A stretch of 39,482 bases of DNA from Tumebacillus lacus (GTDB taxonomy: Bacteria; Bacillota; Bacilli; Tumebacillales; Tumebacillaceae): the NCBI RefSeq assembly GCF_026410385.1, contig NZ_JAPMLT010000019.1:1-39482 (forward strand), written 5' to 3'. Positions 1 to 8,622 of this stretch are shown piece after piece. Within the stretch, counting starts at the first letter, position 1. Every line of letters starts with the position of its first letter. The notes below the pieces were generated by a model. That model saw only the letters and a list, made by a program, of their open reading frames with translations. It was not told the DNA's origin and searched no databases. A program made the position numbers and the translations under genes.

Positions 1-296
1 CTCCGGGCACTCCGGGCACTCCGGGCACTCCGGGCACTCCGGGCACTCCGGGCACTCCGGGCACTCCGGGCACTCCGGGCACTCCGGGCACTCCGGGCAC
101 TCCGGGCACTCCGGGCACTCCGGGCACAGACGGTGCGTACCCGCACCATCCGCAACCGGGTGCAAACGACAAACCGGCCGCCATCGGCACCCAACTCCCG
201 CTGACAGGCGAGAAAGAATCGATCCTGCCTTGGATCGGCCTGCTTCTCTGCCTGTTCGCAGGCAGCCTGCTGACCTACCGCCGATTTGCGAGATAA
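1..296 (+). CDS. C-terminal end of LPXTG-anchored collagen-like surface protein (5' partial)
   Basis: Only the C-terminus is present; the reading frame enters from outside the window and the first full codon is at 3. It begins with 14 in-frame Pro-Gly-Thr triplets, which read as a collagen-like Gly-X-Y track. A short linker follows, then the sorting signal LPLTGE, a hydrophobic helix (about [17 protein letters not shown]) and a basic tail YRRFAR before the TAA at 294-296. Known for the family: sortase cleaves between Thr and Gly of LPXTG and links the protein to peptidoglycan. The ligand-binding or enzymatic N-terminal part is not visible, so its function cannot be named. A strong hairpin terminator follows directly. 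Confidence 0.9.
   Translation, partial: PGTPGTPGTPGTPGTPGTPGTPGTPGTPGTPGTPGTPGTPGTDGAYPHHPQPGANDKPAAIGTQLPLTGEKESILPWIGLLLCLFAGSLLTYRRFAR
3..128 (+). repeat. Tandem 9-bp repeat encoding (Pro-Gly-Thr)n
   Basis: Fourteen near-identical copies of CCGGGCACT run to the left edge of the window, so the full number is unknown. Only the last unit differs (ACA instead of ACT). Such uniform repeats are prone to slippage and to assembly collapse. Confidence 0.95.
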
Positions 297-304
297 AGTA
301 GAAA

Positions 305-336
305 AAGCGTCTGCTCCTCAGCAGACGCTTTTTTTT
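305..336. terminator. Rho-independent terminator after the LPXTG gene
   Basis: An 11-bp perfect stem AAGCGTCTGCT / AGCAGACGCTT with a CCTC loop is followed by T8 on the plus strand. An A-run on the other side also lets it serve the minus-strand aldo/keto reductase gene. Confidence 0.9.
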
Positions 337-429
337 CTTTCATCGCCGCTTCCCAATCGATCGCCCCGTCTGATCATCGTTTTAAAAAGATCGCCCTCTC
401 AGACGGCCTTTCCCTTCTCTTCCCTTTCC

Positions 430-1392
430 TTACTTCGAGAAATCGAAATACGGTGACGGCACGATGTTCTCGATCTCCGCCAGTTCGTCCGCACTCAGTT
501 GCACGTCAAACGCGCTCAAATTGGCGTTGAGCTGTTCGACCGATTTGGCTCCGATAATCGGGATCACCGAGTCTCCTTGATGGAGCAGCCAAGCCAGCGC
601 CAACTGGGCAAGCGTGATCTCTTTACGCTCGGCCATGGCGGTCAATCGCTCGACTTTGCGGAGCTTGTCCTGATTTTCCGGGGTGGTGAAATCCCAGCCG
701 TGCTGCTCTCCGCGGCTTCCTTCCGGCATGGCGGCGACGTTGTTGTATTTCCCGGTCAGCCAGCCGCCGCCAAGGGGCGAATAGCAGAGCGTGGCGAGTC
801 CGTACCGCTCCGAGACCGGACGGATCTCCTGCTCGATGTGGCGGTCGAGCAGCGAGTAGGACGGCTGATTGGTGACAAACCGCTCCAGATTCATTTTGTC
901 ACTGATCCACAGGCTCTCGACGATCCGCCATGCATCAAAGTTGGAGCAGCCGATATAGCGCACTTTCCCCTGACGCACCAGATCGTCCAACGCCCGCATC
1001 GTCTCATCGAGCGGAGTCGTCGGGTCCGGCCGGTGGATCTGGTAGAGGTCGATGTAGTCGGTGCCGAGCCGCTTCAACGACTCCTCCACCTGCCGCATGA
1101 TCCGGTAGCGGGACGCCCCTTCGCCGTTCGGGCCCTCTTCTGTGCGTATCTTGAATTTAGTCGCGAGGATCACCTCGTCACGCTTATGCTGCAACGCGCG
1201 TCCGACGATCTCCTCCGACGTGCCGCCCCCGTAGATGTCGGCCATATCATAAAAATTGATCCCCGCATCCAAAGCGCGGTGGATCACCTTCACAGATTCT
1301 TTCTCGTCGATGCCCCACGAGCCAAACATCATCGTGCCAAGGCAATACCGGGACACTTTCACACCGGCCCGGCCCAAATTTACGTATTGCAT
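430..1392 (-). CDS. Aldo/keto reductase
   Basis: NADPH-dependent oxidoreductase of the aldo/keto reductase superfamily, 320 aa, full length for the family and predicted cytosolic. It has the N-terminal LGRAGVKVSRYCLGTMMFG strand, the DMADIYGGGTSEEIVG segment with the catalytic Asp and Tyr, the K of ATKFKI, the YQIHRPDP segment with the catalytic His, and a C-terminal IPIIGAKS nucleotide-binding signature. The physiological substrate cannot be told from sequence. I chose the ATG at 1392 because GGAAGGGAGTG lies just upstream; an in-frame ATG 24 bp earlier has no ribosome site. It is monocistronic, divergent from the M14 peptidase gene. Confidence 0.9.
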   Translation of the reverse strand: MQYVNLGRAGVKVSRYCLGTMMFGSWGIDEKESVKVIHRALDAGINFYDMADIYGGGTSEEIVGRALQHKRDEVILATKFKIRTEEGPNGEGASRYRIMRQVEESLKRLGTDYIDLYQIHRPDPTTPLDETMRALDDLVRQGKVRYIGCSNFDAWRIVESLWISDKMNLERFVTNQPSYSLLDRHIEQEIRPVSERYGLATLCYSPLGGGWLTGKYNNVAAMPEGSRGEQHGWDFTTPENQDKLRKVERLTAMAERKEITLAQLALAWLLHQGDSVIPIIGAKSVEQLNANLSAFDVQLSADELAEIENIVPSPYFDFSK

Positions 1393-1550
1393 CTTCGTCA
1401 CTCCCTTCCGATCCATTTTGCCATAAAACGGGCTTTGGTAAAATGAGGGGAACTTTTCGGGAAAGTATTATAACTAGAAAATTCTAAACATATATAGCAT
1501 AGAGAGAAAACAAATCCGATTCTCGCACTTGGGAAGGAGTTTTTCAATCT

Positions 1551-3950
1551 ATGAGTTCCGATACCACATCGTCCCGCCGCTCCCGTCTGACCTCATGGTG
1601 GCTGTCGGCCGCCCTCGGGGCGTCACTTTTGTGGCCGGGGTCTGCTGTCCACGCGGACAACCCCGCAGCCGCCGGGCTCGCCCTCACGGCGGAAGACCCG
1701 ATGCTCGTCACCGTGCTCGTCCAAGACCGGGACGCCGTCGACCGCCTGCTCGAACAGGGCGTCGACGTCGAACACCGACTGAAAGCAACCGCTGCCGGCT
1801 ACGAGATCGATCTGGTCGTCACGCCGACCGAACTGGCCGCTCTGGAGAAACGAGGGGTGCGCCTCCTGCACAAACTGTTCACCAAATCGGACTGGGAGGC
1901 ACGCATCGCCGAACGCAACCGCGTGTTGCAAGCGGAGAACGCAGCGATCCTCTCCGTCGATGAGATCACCGTGCTCCGGGCCGACTTTTTCACGAATGCA
2001 TCCGGCTCCTTCCTCTACGTCGAAGCCAAATCGAGCGCAGGCAACGTCCCGACCAATCCGCTGAAAGCGACGTGGGCAGGCGGCGAAGCGACGCTGAGCG
2101 GCTGGAACGACTCCGGGCAGTACATGTACCACTATCTGTTCGTGCCCGTCACCGAGCGTCCGGGGGAGATCACGATCACCAGCGCCCTCGGCGGCACGAC
2201 CACCGTCCCGGTCAATGACTGGGTCGGAGAAGACATCAAACCGCCAAAGCCGGACAAGCACTACGTGTCCGACTTTATCACCCACTACATGAACCCGACG
2301 GAGGTCTACGACCGCATCGAGTCGCTGGCCGCCGAGTACCCCGGCCTCGCCGAGATCATCGAGTTGCCAAACCTCACCAACGGCTACCGTCGTCACGCGC
2401 AGGCAGTACTCGGCAACGGGGCATCCTCGTCTGTCGTCGTTACCTCGACCGCATACGGCAGCGAAGGAGGCAACGGCCTCGCCGTCGAGCTGCTCGTCTC
2501 CGCCGGAGCCGACGCGCCGCTGACCGTGAAGGCCGACAGCCGCAAGATCACCGTCCACCTCGCCACCGACGCGTCCGGTGCAGCATCCAGCACGGCGGCA
2601 CAGGTCGTCGCCGCTCTTAACGAAAAAGCGGGCCACCTCGTCGCCGCCACCACGTATCGAGGCAACGCGGGCGCAGGTCTCGTGGCACCGACCGGCGCGG
2701 TCACGCTCTCCGACGGATTGAAAGCCCCGAGCAACATCTCGCGCGATCCGTTTCAAGTCCGGGCGATCCGCATCGGCAAACACCGCGACGGCTCCAAGAC
2801 CGGCGTGATGGCGTATTCCCAAGAGCACGCCCGCGAGTGGGTCACCCCGCTGGTCGCTGTGGAGACGGCGGAGCGACTCCTGCGCAACTACGGGCACGAC
2901 GGCGAGACCAAGAAGTTGGTCGACAACCTCGACATCTTCATCATCCCGTCGGTCAACCCGGACGGTGCGCACTACTCGTTCTTCGACTACAACATGCAGC
3001 GCAAAAACATGACCAACCACTGCGGCCCGGCTGCGTCCGACCCGCTCCTGCGCAACAACTGGGGCGTCGACATCAACCGCAACTATCGGGTCGGCTCGGT
3101 GTTTGACGGCTATGCGGGCGCATCGGCGACCAACTGCCAGAGCGGCACCTACGCCGGACCGGAGGAACTGTCCGAGCCGGAAAGCCAAAACGTCGTCTGG
3201 CTCGCCGATCATTTCACGAATATTAAGTTCGCGATGAACGTCCACTCCTACGGCGGCTTCTTCATGTGGCCTCCGGGTGCATACAAAGCGAGCGGCCGCC
3301 AGTCGTTGCCGCGACCGACCGCCGGTGAGGAAGCCTTCTTCTGGGCGGCATCGGAGCGCATCCTCGACGAGATCAAAGAGCATCGCGGCACGGTGATCTT
3401 CCCCGGCTACACGGGACCGGTCATCGACGTGCTCTACTCGGCGGCGGGCAACTCGGCCGACGACCTCTGGTACAACCGCGGCATCTACGGCTGGGACTTC
3501 GAGGTCGGGGCGGATCTGTATGACCCGGCGACAGGCACATGGCGCGCGGTCGGCTTCCAACCGCCGTTTGCGGAAGGGCACCAAGAGGCGCTGGAGTTCT
3601 CGAACGGCCTGATCGGGCTGCTCGATGTGGCGTATGCGTACGGCAAAGACCGTCAACCGCCAAAATCGACGTTGGCCCCGGAGGCGGGTACTTATACCGA
3701 CGCGGTCGATCTGCAATTTGAAACGAGCGAACCGGCCACCGTCTACTACACCCTCGACGGCAGCCGCCCGACCTTCACCTCGGAAAAAGTCAAACTGGCC
3801 GGCACCCGCGAAGGGGCCGCCCCGATCCGGATCGACCGCTCCGCCACCGTCAACTGGTTCTCCGTCGACCCCAGCGGCAACGTGGAAGGAAACTACAACC
3901 CGAGCGGCAACGGGAAAAACTACAACACGGCGACCATAACCATTCAATAA
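1551..3950 (+). CDS. Secreted M14-family zinc carboxypeptidase with C-terminal chitobiase-like domain
   Basis: A secreted metallopeptidase of 799 aa that trims C-terminal residues from extracellular peptides. The basic N-terminus and hydrophobic stretch LSAALGASLLWPGSAVHA form a signal peptide. After a pre-domain comes an M14 fold with the zinc motif H426-A-R-E429, the substrate-binding segment NPDG...GVDINRNY, the third zinc ligand H565 (NVHSYGG) and catalytic E651 (WDFEVG). A Ser/Ala/Gly-rich insert of roughly 110 residues (about 284-395) interrupts the fold before HxxE. Residues about 706-785 resemble the chitobiase/beta-hexosaminidase C-terminal domain (YYTLDGSRPT), a likely surface-binding module. 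The ribosome site is GGGAAGGAG; the start is ATG. Exact substrate preference is unknown. Confidence 0.92.
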   Translation: MSSDTTSSRRSRLTSWWLSAALGASLLWPGSAVHADNPAAAGLALTAEDPMLVTVLVQDRDAVDRLLEQGVDVEHRLKATAAGYEIDLVVTPTELAALEKRGVRLLHKLFTKSDWEARIAERNRVLQAENAAILSVDEITVLRADFFTNASGSFLYVEAKSSAGNVPTNPLKATWAGGEATLSGWNDSGQYMYHYLFVPVTERPGEITITSALGGTTTVPVNDWVGEDIKPPKPDKHYVSDFITHYMNPTEVYDRIESLAAEYPGLAEIIELPNLTNGYRRHAQAVLGNGASSSVVVTSTAYGSEGGNGLAVELLVSAGADAPLTVKADSRKITVHLATDASGAASSTAAQVVAALNEKAGHLVAATTYRGNAGAGLVAPTGAVTLSDGLKAPSNISRDPFQVRAIRIGKHRDGSKTGVMAYSQEHAREWVTPLVAVETAERLLRNYGHDGETKKLVDNLDIFIIPSVNPDGAHYSFFDYNMQRKNMTNHCGPAASDPLLRNNWGVDINRNYRVGSVFDGYAGASATNCQSGTYAGPEELSEPESQNVVWLADHFTNIKFAMNVHSYGGFFMWPPGAYKASGRQSLPRPTAGEEAFFWAASERILDEIKEHRGTVIFPGYTGPVIDVLYSAAGNSADDLWYNRGIYGWDFEVGADLYDPATGTWRAVGFQPPFAEGHQEALEFSNGLIGLLDVAYAYGKDRQPPKSTLAPEAGTYTDAVDLQFETSEPATVYYTLDGSRPTFTSEKVKLAGTREGAAPIRIDRSATVNWFSVDPSGNVEGNYNPSGNGKNYNTATITIQ

Positions 3951-3961
3951 ATTCCTCACTC

Positions 3962-3991
3962 AAAAACGCCAACCCGATGGGCTGGCGTTTT
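3962..3991. terminator. Bidirectional terminator between M14 gene and Nudix gene
   Basis: The stem AAAACGCCAACCC / GGGCTGGCGTTTT contains one G-U pair and a GAT loop, with T or A runs on both sides. It separates two convergent genes. Confidence 0.85.
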
Positions 3992-4018
3992 CAAATGATC
4001 ATTCTCCTTTTTTCTCCG

Positions 4019-4501
4019 CTATTTTATGAAAGGCGGCTTCAAACCAGATCGCAGATCCTCTAAGATATGACGCTGCGCTTCAAAGAAATTGTCAGGGATC
4101 TCCTGCAAGGAAAAGAAACGAACGTCCTTCGATTCACCGTCCACCGTCTCGCTCGTCGGCTTTCCGTAAAATTCGCGGCACATAAATACGGTCTTGAAGT
4201 TAGAGATCCGATGCCCGTTCGGCAGTTTGACTTGACGCTCCGGGCCCGAATAAATCCCAAACAACTCTAATTTACCCAGTGTCAGCCCAGTCTCCTCCAT
4301 GACCTCGCGACGCGCTGCTTCCTCAACCAACTCACCCGGTTCCAAATAGCCGCCCGGTATGCCCCATTTGTCATTGTCGGTTCGATGATGCAACAAAAGA
4401 CGGTCTTGCTCATCGAATACCAACACGGACGCAGCGACTAAGAGCAAGTCCATATCGCCCACCAACTCGCGCAAACGAGAAAGATAGGATCCCATCGGCA
4501 T
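4019..4501 (-). CDS. Nudix hydrolase
   Basis: A 160-aa pyrophosphohydrolase that cleaves nucleoside diphosphate-X compounds. The Nudix box is complete: GGYLEPGELVEEAARREV followed by MEETG, matching Gx5Ex7REUxEExGU. The N-terminal MPMGSYLSRLRELVGDMDLLLVAASVLV resembles the ADP-ribose/YjhB-like subgroup. An AGGGGTGAT ribosome site precedes the ATG. It lies 12 bp downstream of the phosphotransferase gene on the same strand, so the two are probably co-transcribed. The substrate cannot be assigned from sequence. Confidence 0.92.
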   Translation of the reverse strand: MPMGSYLSRLRELVGDMDLLLVAASVLVFDEQDRLLLHHRTDNDKWGIPGGYLEPGELVEEAARREVMEETGLTLGKLELFGIYSGPERQVKLPNGHRISNFKTVFMCREFYGKPTSETVDGESKDVRFFSLQEIPDNFFEAQRHILEDLRSGLKPPFIK

Positions 4502-4513
4502 ACGAAATCACCC

Positions 4514-5518
4514 CTATTCGATCAACTTTGCAAAATCGATCCCCATCACCGGCAGTTCCTCTTCGATCTCGCGCTTGATCCGCGCCATCACGTCCGCCTG
4601 CCACGGTTCGAGGTTGTTCAGGTCCCAGCTCCGGTGAAACACGGAGTACAGGTCAATGTGCCGCAGCCGCAGAAAATCATGGAGATGCGCGAACCATTTC
4701 AGATCGAGGTGGTTTTCCTCTTCATAGCCGCACATGAACGCTTCCAGATAACGGCAGGCAAATGCGGTGCGGTCTGCCACCGGCACTTTGGGGAACCACA
4801 AAGTGTTGTAGAGGCAGATCGCGATGTCGTACATGAAATAGGAATATTGGCAGTCGTCAAAGTCGAACAGCATGATCTCGCCGTTTTGAATGTGGAAATT
4901 GCCATGATGCACATCGAAGTGCACCAGACCGTAGCCGTCCGACTCGCGGGGCAATGCTTCAGCGCGGACCATGACGCGGGCCGCTTTTTCTTTAAATAAG
5001 ACTTCGCTCTCCGGAAGGTAGAGATCGAGGTCGTACTCTTCCGACTCGTCCCATTCGATGCGTTTGAACTTCGGGTCGGGCACTTGGTACTGTTGGGTCA
5101 AAGCGTGCATCTTGCCGACCTGCTTGCCCCATTTGCGGAACGTATCGTCGTGCCAGTCATCCGCGCCGATCAGATGACCCGGTGCTTTGACGTATGAGAT
5201 GGCGAGCCAGTGCGAAGCGCCGTCTTTGGCGGGGATCTGTTCGACGAGGCGGCCCGCTTGCGACGGCACGGCGCGGGCGGCTGACACGCCGCGGTCTGCG
5301 AGGTGGTTCAGCCAGTCCAGTTCGCCAAGGATGTAGTCGGGCGAGCGGCGGGAGGTGTGTGTGATCTTCAGGATATAGAGGCGGCCCGCCTTTTCATACT
5401 CATAGACAAAGCTCTCAAATCCGCCCAAGCTCTTCAGGGCTGCTGCTGCCACGCCGTATCGGCGGGCCGCTTCTGTTAATACGGAATCTTCAAATAAATC
5501 TTGGATTTGACGGTTCAA
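4514..5518 (-). CDS. Aminoglycoside phosphotransferase/choline kinase-fold protein
   Basis: A 334-aa protein-kinase-like small-molecule phosphotransferase (APH family). The visible motifs are the ATP-binding strand YILKITHTS with its lysine, the catalytic loop LVHFDVHHGNFH (HxDx4N) and the metal-binding LFDFDD. This fold covers homoserine kinase, CotS-like and antibiotic kinases, so the substrate is open. The open frame extends much further upstream, but that part lies antisense to the 5577 gene and has unlike composition. I place the start at the TTG at 5518, 12 nt after GAGGA, giving MNRQIQDLFEDS. It is followed closely by the Nudix gene and diverges from the repeat protein gene. Confidence 0.85.
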   Translation of the reverse strand: MNRQIQDLFEDSVLTEAARRYGVAAAALKSLGGFESFVYEYEKAGRLYILKITHTSRRSPDYILGELDWLNHLADRGVSAARAVPSQAGRLVEQIPAKDGASHWLAISYVKAPGHLIGADDWHDDTFRKWGKQVGKMHALTQQYQVPDPKFKRIEWDESEEYDLDLYLPESEVLFKEKAARVMVRAEALPRESDGYGLVHFDVHHGNFHIQNGEIMLFDFDDCQYSYFMYDIAICLYNTLWFPKVPVADRTAFACRYLEAFMCGYEEENHLDLKWFAHLHDFLRLRHIDLYSVFHRSWDLNNLEPWQADVMARIKREIEEELPVMGIDFAKLIE

Positions 5519-5576
5519 AAAAAGACACGCTCCTCGAATGTGTATCGTAACAGAATGTGAAGGGAGGTGAATCCCG

Positions 5577-6413
5577 GTGCTTTTCCACAACCCCTTTTTG
5601 CGTCGGACGACCCGTGTGATCGCCCTCAGTGCGCTGCTGCTGACCGGCTGGCTGGGTCTGGACGCGGAGGATCCAGCCGACGCTGCGGCGCTCGACCTCG
5701 GCATCGCTCGGTTGCATCTCGGCAGTGAGACCGGTGTCTCGGCACAGGTCGATGTACCGCTGCTCTCGGACATGCCGCTGTTGAAAGCCGACACAAACGG
5801 TGCCGGTCTGCGGATGGAGACCCCTGTGCTCGACGCAGAACTCGACGTCCCAGATCTCAACCTGCGCGTCGACACACCCGTGCTCGACACAGAACTCGAC
5901 GTCCCGGATCTCAATCTGCGCGTCGACACGCCCGTGCTCGACACAGAACTCGACATCCCGGACCGCAATCTGCGCGTCGACACGCCCGTGCTCGACGCAG
6001 AACTCGATGCCGACGTATTCCTGCCGCTCCCGGCTCCGCAGAAGCCGCAGCCGAATCGGAAGCCAACGTCCGCGCCCGACCCGACGCCTGCGCAGATGCC
6101 CCGTGCGGTCCCAAACCTGCCCGCTCCAGAAGCATCGCTGGCGACCGAACGCAAGGCAGTCTCCGTGCAATCGCAGGCCGCAGTGCCTCTGTCCACACCC
6201 CTGCCGCCGCTCCCCGGCCCATCGGCCGCCGAAGGCAACAGCAGTCACAATGGCAACGGCACCCACGCTCCGCATCCGGCCGTCGCCGCCAAAGGGCTGC
6301 ACCTGCAAGCACCGGGCGGCCGGTCTGTGAGCTACAGCGAGACGACCGCCGACTTCACCGACTGGTCACAAGCGCCTCCCGGTCGACCGCCGCACGCTCC
6401 TTCTTCTCATTAA
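5577..6413 (+). CDS. Exported low-complexity protein with 18-residue repeats, unknown function
   Basis: I do not recognise this 278-aa protein. It starts at GTG 5577, 7 nt after a strong GGGAGGTG site. The N-terminus (FLRRTTRVIALSALLLTGWLG) looks like a signal peptide or membrane anchor. Residues about 78-145 contain four copies of an 18-residue unit, consensus LRVDTPVLDTELDVPDLN, with alternating acidic and hydrophobic residues that could build a beta-solenoid-like stack. The rest is rich in Pro, Ala, Ser and His, typical of disordered wall-spanning tails. No LPXTG motif is seen. The small gene at 6464 follows 50 bp later and may be co-transcribed. Confidence 0.75.
   Translation: MLFHNPFLRRTTRVIALSALLLTGWLGLDAEDPADAAALDLGIARLHLGSETGVSAQVDVPLLSDMPLLKADTNGAGLRMETPVLDAELDVPDLNLRVDTPVLDTELDVPDLNLRVDTPVLDTELDIPDRNLRVDTPVLDAELDADVFLPLPAPQKPQPNRKPTSAPDPTPAQMPRAVPNLPAPEASLATERKAVSVQSQAAVPLSTPLPPLPGPSAAEGNSSHNGNGTHAPHPAVAAKGLHLQAPGGRSVSYSETTADFTDWSQAPPGRPPHAPSSH
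5808..6011 (+). repeat. 54-bp tandem coding repeats, about 3.8 copies
   Basis: Units start at 5808, 5862, 5916 and 5970, the last one incomplete. They keep frame and differ mostly at third positions or by conservative changes, showing duplication followed by selection at protein level. Confidence 0.9.
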
Positions 6414-6463
6414 GACGAAACGGTCCCACACCATTTCTCTCAATCTGAAGGAGGAACTCACTC

Positions 6464-6712
6464 ATGAAAAAATCGATCCTGAACGCCCTGATGACCCTTC
6501 GCTCCCACGGCTCCGTGCTCGACCCGGATCTTCCGCTCCCGCAATCCCGTGACGAAGTCGCTCTCTGGGAACTGACCTACGACGAAAGGATGTGGATCAG
6601 CGGCTTCCTCGATGACAGCATGAGTCCTGACATCGGCCTTTCCCTGACTCCCCACGACGGCGTCGAACCCTGGCTGGTGAGCGGCGAAAACGCCTCCCTA
6701 TTGCTTCACTAA
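6464..6712 (+). CDS. Small acidic hypothetical protein
   Basis: An 82-aa protein of unknown function. GAAGGAGGAAC lies at ideal spacing before the ATG, and codon use matches the neighbours, so it is likely real. It is acidic and has no signal peptide or membrane helix; WELTYDERMWISGFLDDS is the most ordered-looking part. It follows the repeat protein gene by 50 bp and is followed by a hairpin, suggesting a two-gene unit. Confidence 0.7.
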   Translation: MKKSILNALMTLRSHGSVLDPDLPLPQSRDEVALWELTYDERMWISGFLDDSMSPDIGLSLTPHDGVEPWLVSGENASLLLH

Positions 6713-6742
6713 TGACCGAACACATCTCCATGACACGGACAC

Positions 6743-6767
6743 AGGGCACCCACGCCGGGTGCCCTTT
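6743..6767 (+). terminator. Hairpin terminator, short T tract
   Basis: AGGGCACCC / GGGTGCCCT form a GC-rich stem with an ACGCC loop. Only three Ts follow, so termination may be incomplete. Confidence 0.55.
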
Positions 6768-6930
6768 GCTACGCCTGCGACGCCACCTCCGGCGTTGTCG
6801 TCTCCTTCTCTTCCTCACATCTCCTTTTTCCTTATTCTAGGATAGAAAAGGATTAAAAAAAAGGGTAAAATTCATCTGCTCGATTTCCCCTTTTCTGCAG
6901 ACGATAAGACAAAAGAAGTTCCCCGATCCC

Positions 6931-7041
6931 ATGCACCTCACCGATTCACTGGTCGACCCGGCGCACATCTACACCTACCATGAGTCGCGATTTGTCCGTC
7001 AACTGTTTCGGCTGGGACCATTTCCGCACGCTCTGGTTTAA
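6931..7041 (+). CDS. Possible 36-codon ORF in a gene-poor stretch (6768-7060)
   Basis: This stretch of about 290 bp has no firm gene. The one candidate begins at ATG 6931 and reads MHLTDSLVDPAHIYTYHESR onward, ending at TAA 7039. Third-position GC resembles coding sequence, but the upstream AAGAAG is a weak ribosome site and I recognise no homologue. It may be a small protein or a gene remnant. Confidence 0.2.
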   Translation: MHLTDSLVDPAHIYTYHESRFVRQLFRLGPFPHALV

Positions 7042-7060
7042 ATAGACGACGAAATCGCCA

Positions 7061-7106
7061 AAAAGCCTGTCACCGCGACACTCGCTCGCGATCACAGGCT
7101 TTTTTC
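7061..7106. terminator. Bidirectional hairpin terminator
   Basis: AAAAGCCTGT pairs with ACAGGCTTTT around a loop containing a second short hairpin (CGCGA..TCGCG), with a T6 tract on the plus strand and an A-run on the other. It lies directly downstream of the minus-strand gene at 7119-7301. Confidence 0.75.
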
Positions 7107-7118
7107 CATGCTCCTCCC

Positions 7119-7301
7119 TCACTCCTCCGACGGAGACGTCGACAGCGGCGATTCCGCGTCCGGGTCGAGCGCAAACGGGGAGGCCATCGTCGAGCTCTGG
7201 TTGCGGCGAGGGAACGACGCTTTGTTCGTCGCGTCCTCTTCCTTGGTGGAGACGACGTGCTCGTCCGATACGCCGCGGATCGGGTGGTTGTCTTGAGACA
7301 T
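7119..7301 (-). CDS. Small hydrophilic hypothetical protein
   Basis: A 60-aa polar protein beginning MSQDNHPIRGVSDEHVVSTK; I recognise no family. The frame is open further upstream, but AAGGAAGGAG lies at good spacing before this ATG, so 7301 is chosen over the longer form. Ser, Thr, Asp and Glu are abundant and there is no hydrophobic segment, so disorder is likely. It sits 70 bp downstream of the histidine kinase gene on the same strand and may share its transcript, which ends at the 7061 hairpin. Confidence 0.55.
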   Translation of the reverse strand: MSQDNHPIRGVSDEHVVSTKEEDATNKASFPRRNQSSTMASPFALDPDAESPLSTSPSEE

Positions 7302-7371
7302 CTTGCCAGCTCCTTCCTTTTCGATGAAATCAAAGGAAGTATGCCCCACCCGTGCGTCTGCCATGCGACCG

Positions 7372-8622
7372 CTACTCGCCTCGCGACACCGGCAGCCGGA
7401 CGGTCACCTGCGTCCCTTTCCCCTTCTCGCTCTCGACGGTGATCCGGCCGTTCATCGCGGCGATGATCCGGTACGCGAGCATCATGCCAAGGCCCGTTCC
7501 CTTTTCCTTCGTCGAATAAAACGGACTGCCGAGGCGCTCCACCTCCGCCCGCGTCATCCCGACGCCGGTGTCTGTCACCTCGACGCAGACGTCGCTTTTC
7601 TCCCGGTACACATGCACCGTCAGCACGCCGCCGTCCGGCATCGCTTCGATCCCGTTTTTGATCACGTTGATCAGCACTTGCGAAAATCGGTTCGGATCGC
7701 CTTGGATCACCAGCCCGCAGCCGCTCGCCCCTTGCGCCAACCTCACACCCCGTACCGACGCATACGATTCCATCGCCTTCAGCACCTGCCCCGTCCGCTC
7801 CGGCACCTGCACCTCCGTCCGGCTCTCGATGTGCGGCCTGGCAAACGCCAGATAGTCCTCAATGATCCCTTCCGCCCGATTCAACTCCTGCACCATCAAC
7901 TGCACATACTGGCGCGATTTTTCCTGCTCGACATCGCGCTCCAGCAGTTGCATAAATCCTTTGACCACCGTCATCGGATTGCGCACCTCATGCGCGATCG
8001 ACGCAGCCAGTTGCCCCAGCACCTCCTGCTGTTCCAAACGGCGCATCTGCACCCGCATCTCGCCGTTTTCCCGCAGCGTCTCATAGAGCAGCCCGCACGC
8101 CCACACCGTCAAGCCGTGCAACAGCACAAACCCGACCATCAGCCAGTCGTATTCATCAAAATTGCCTCGCTCCACCTCCGCCCGCCAATACGTCACCACC
8201 GCCACCACCAGCCCGCACAGCGTCGTGTACGCGGTCATCACCAAGAGCTTGTGGCGACGTCCGTGGAAAAAGCCCCGCCCTTGCAAATAAAACGCCCCCG
8301 CGATCATCGGCAGGTAGCACAGCATCGCCACCCACACATGATCCCCGCCGAGGAAGAAACGATAGCCGACAAAGACAGCGGTGACAAACAACCCCACTCC
8401 ATACCCGCCGTACAACACGCTGAACAACAGCGGCACGATGCGCAGGTCAAACAGATATGTATAGTTTTCAAAAATCGGAAACGTCATGCACAACACCGTG
8501 GCAGCGGCCAGCAACAGCCCGCTCCACAGATTTTGAGAGATCCCGTTCAAGCGGACCGCATACAGCGACAACACCGCAAAGAAGTTCACGAAAATGTTCA
8601 ACAGCAGATTGTTCAAGACCAT
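7372..8622 (-). CDS. Membrane sensor histidine kinase (5TM/KinB-like, orphan)
   Basis: A 416-aa sensor kinase. The first about 190 residues are mostly membrane helices, resembling the 5TM sensor region of LytS/KinB-type kinases. A short coiled segment leads to the H-box ASIAHEVRNPMTVVKGFMQLL with the phospho-accepting His, then the N-box NVIKNGIEAM, the G1 box DTGVGM and the FYSTKEKGTGLGM segment. No response regulator gene is adjacent, which is usual for kinases feeding the Spo0F/Spo0A sporulation relay; that role is inference. A GAGGAGGG ribosome site precedes the ATG at 8622. Confidence 0.92.
   Translation of the reverse strand: MVLNNLLLNIFVNFFAVLSLYAVRLNGISQNLWSGLLLAAATVLCMTFPIFENYTYLFDLRIVPLLFSVLYGGYGVGLFVTAVFVGYRFFLGGDHVWVAMLCYLPMIAGAFYLQGRGFFHGRRHKLLVMTAYTTLCGLVVAVVTYWRAEVERGNFDEYDWLMVGFVLLHGLTVWACGLLYETLRENGEMRVQMRRLEQQEVLGQLAASIAHEVRNPMTVVKGFMQLLERDVEQEKSRQYVQLMVQELNRAEGIIEDYLAFARPHIESRTEVQVPERTGQVLKAMESYASVRGVRLAQGASGCGLVIQGDPNRFSQVLINVIKNGIEAMPDGGVLTVHVYREKSDVCVEVTDTGVGMTRAEVERLGSPFYSTKEKGTGLGMMLAYRIIAAMNGRITVESEKGKGTQVTVRLPVSRGE

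Noticed and set aside
499-1446. Plus-strand frame of 315 codons opposite the aldo/keto reductase
   Set aside because: It is the antisense shadow of a clear enzyme gene, has no ribosome site, and its translation is rich in Arg, His and Asp without family features.
5808-6011. Regular 54-bp spacing considered as CRISPR-like array
   Set aside because: There are no variable spacers; the repeats are contiguous, in frame and protein-coding.
5519-6238. Possible N-terminal extension of the APH-type protein
   Set aside because: It lies entirely antisense to the repeat-protein gene, is Ser/Arg-rich, and a ribosome site supports the TTG at 5518.
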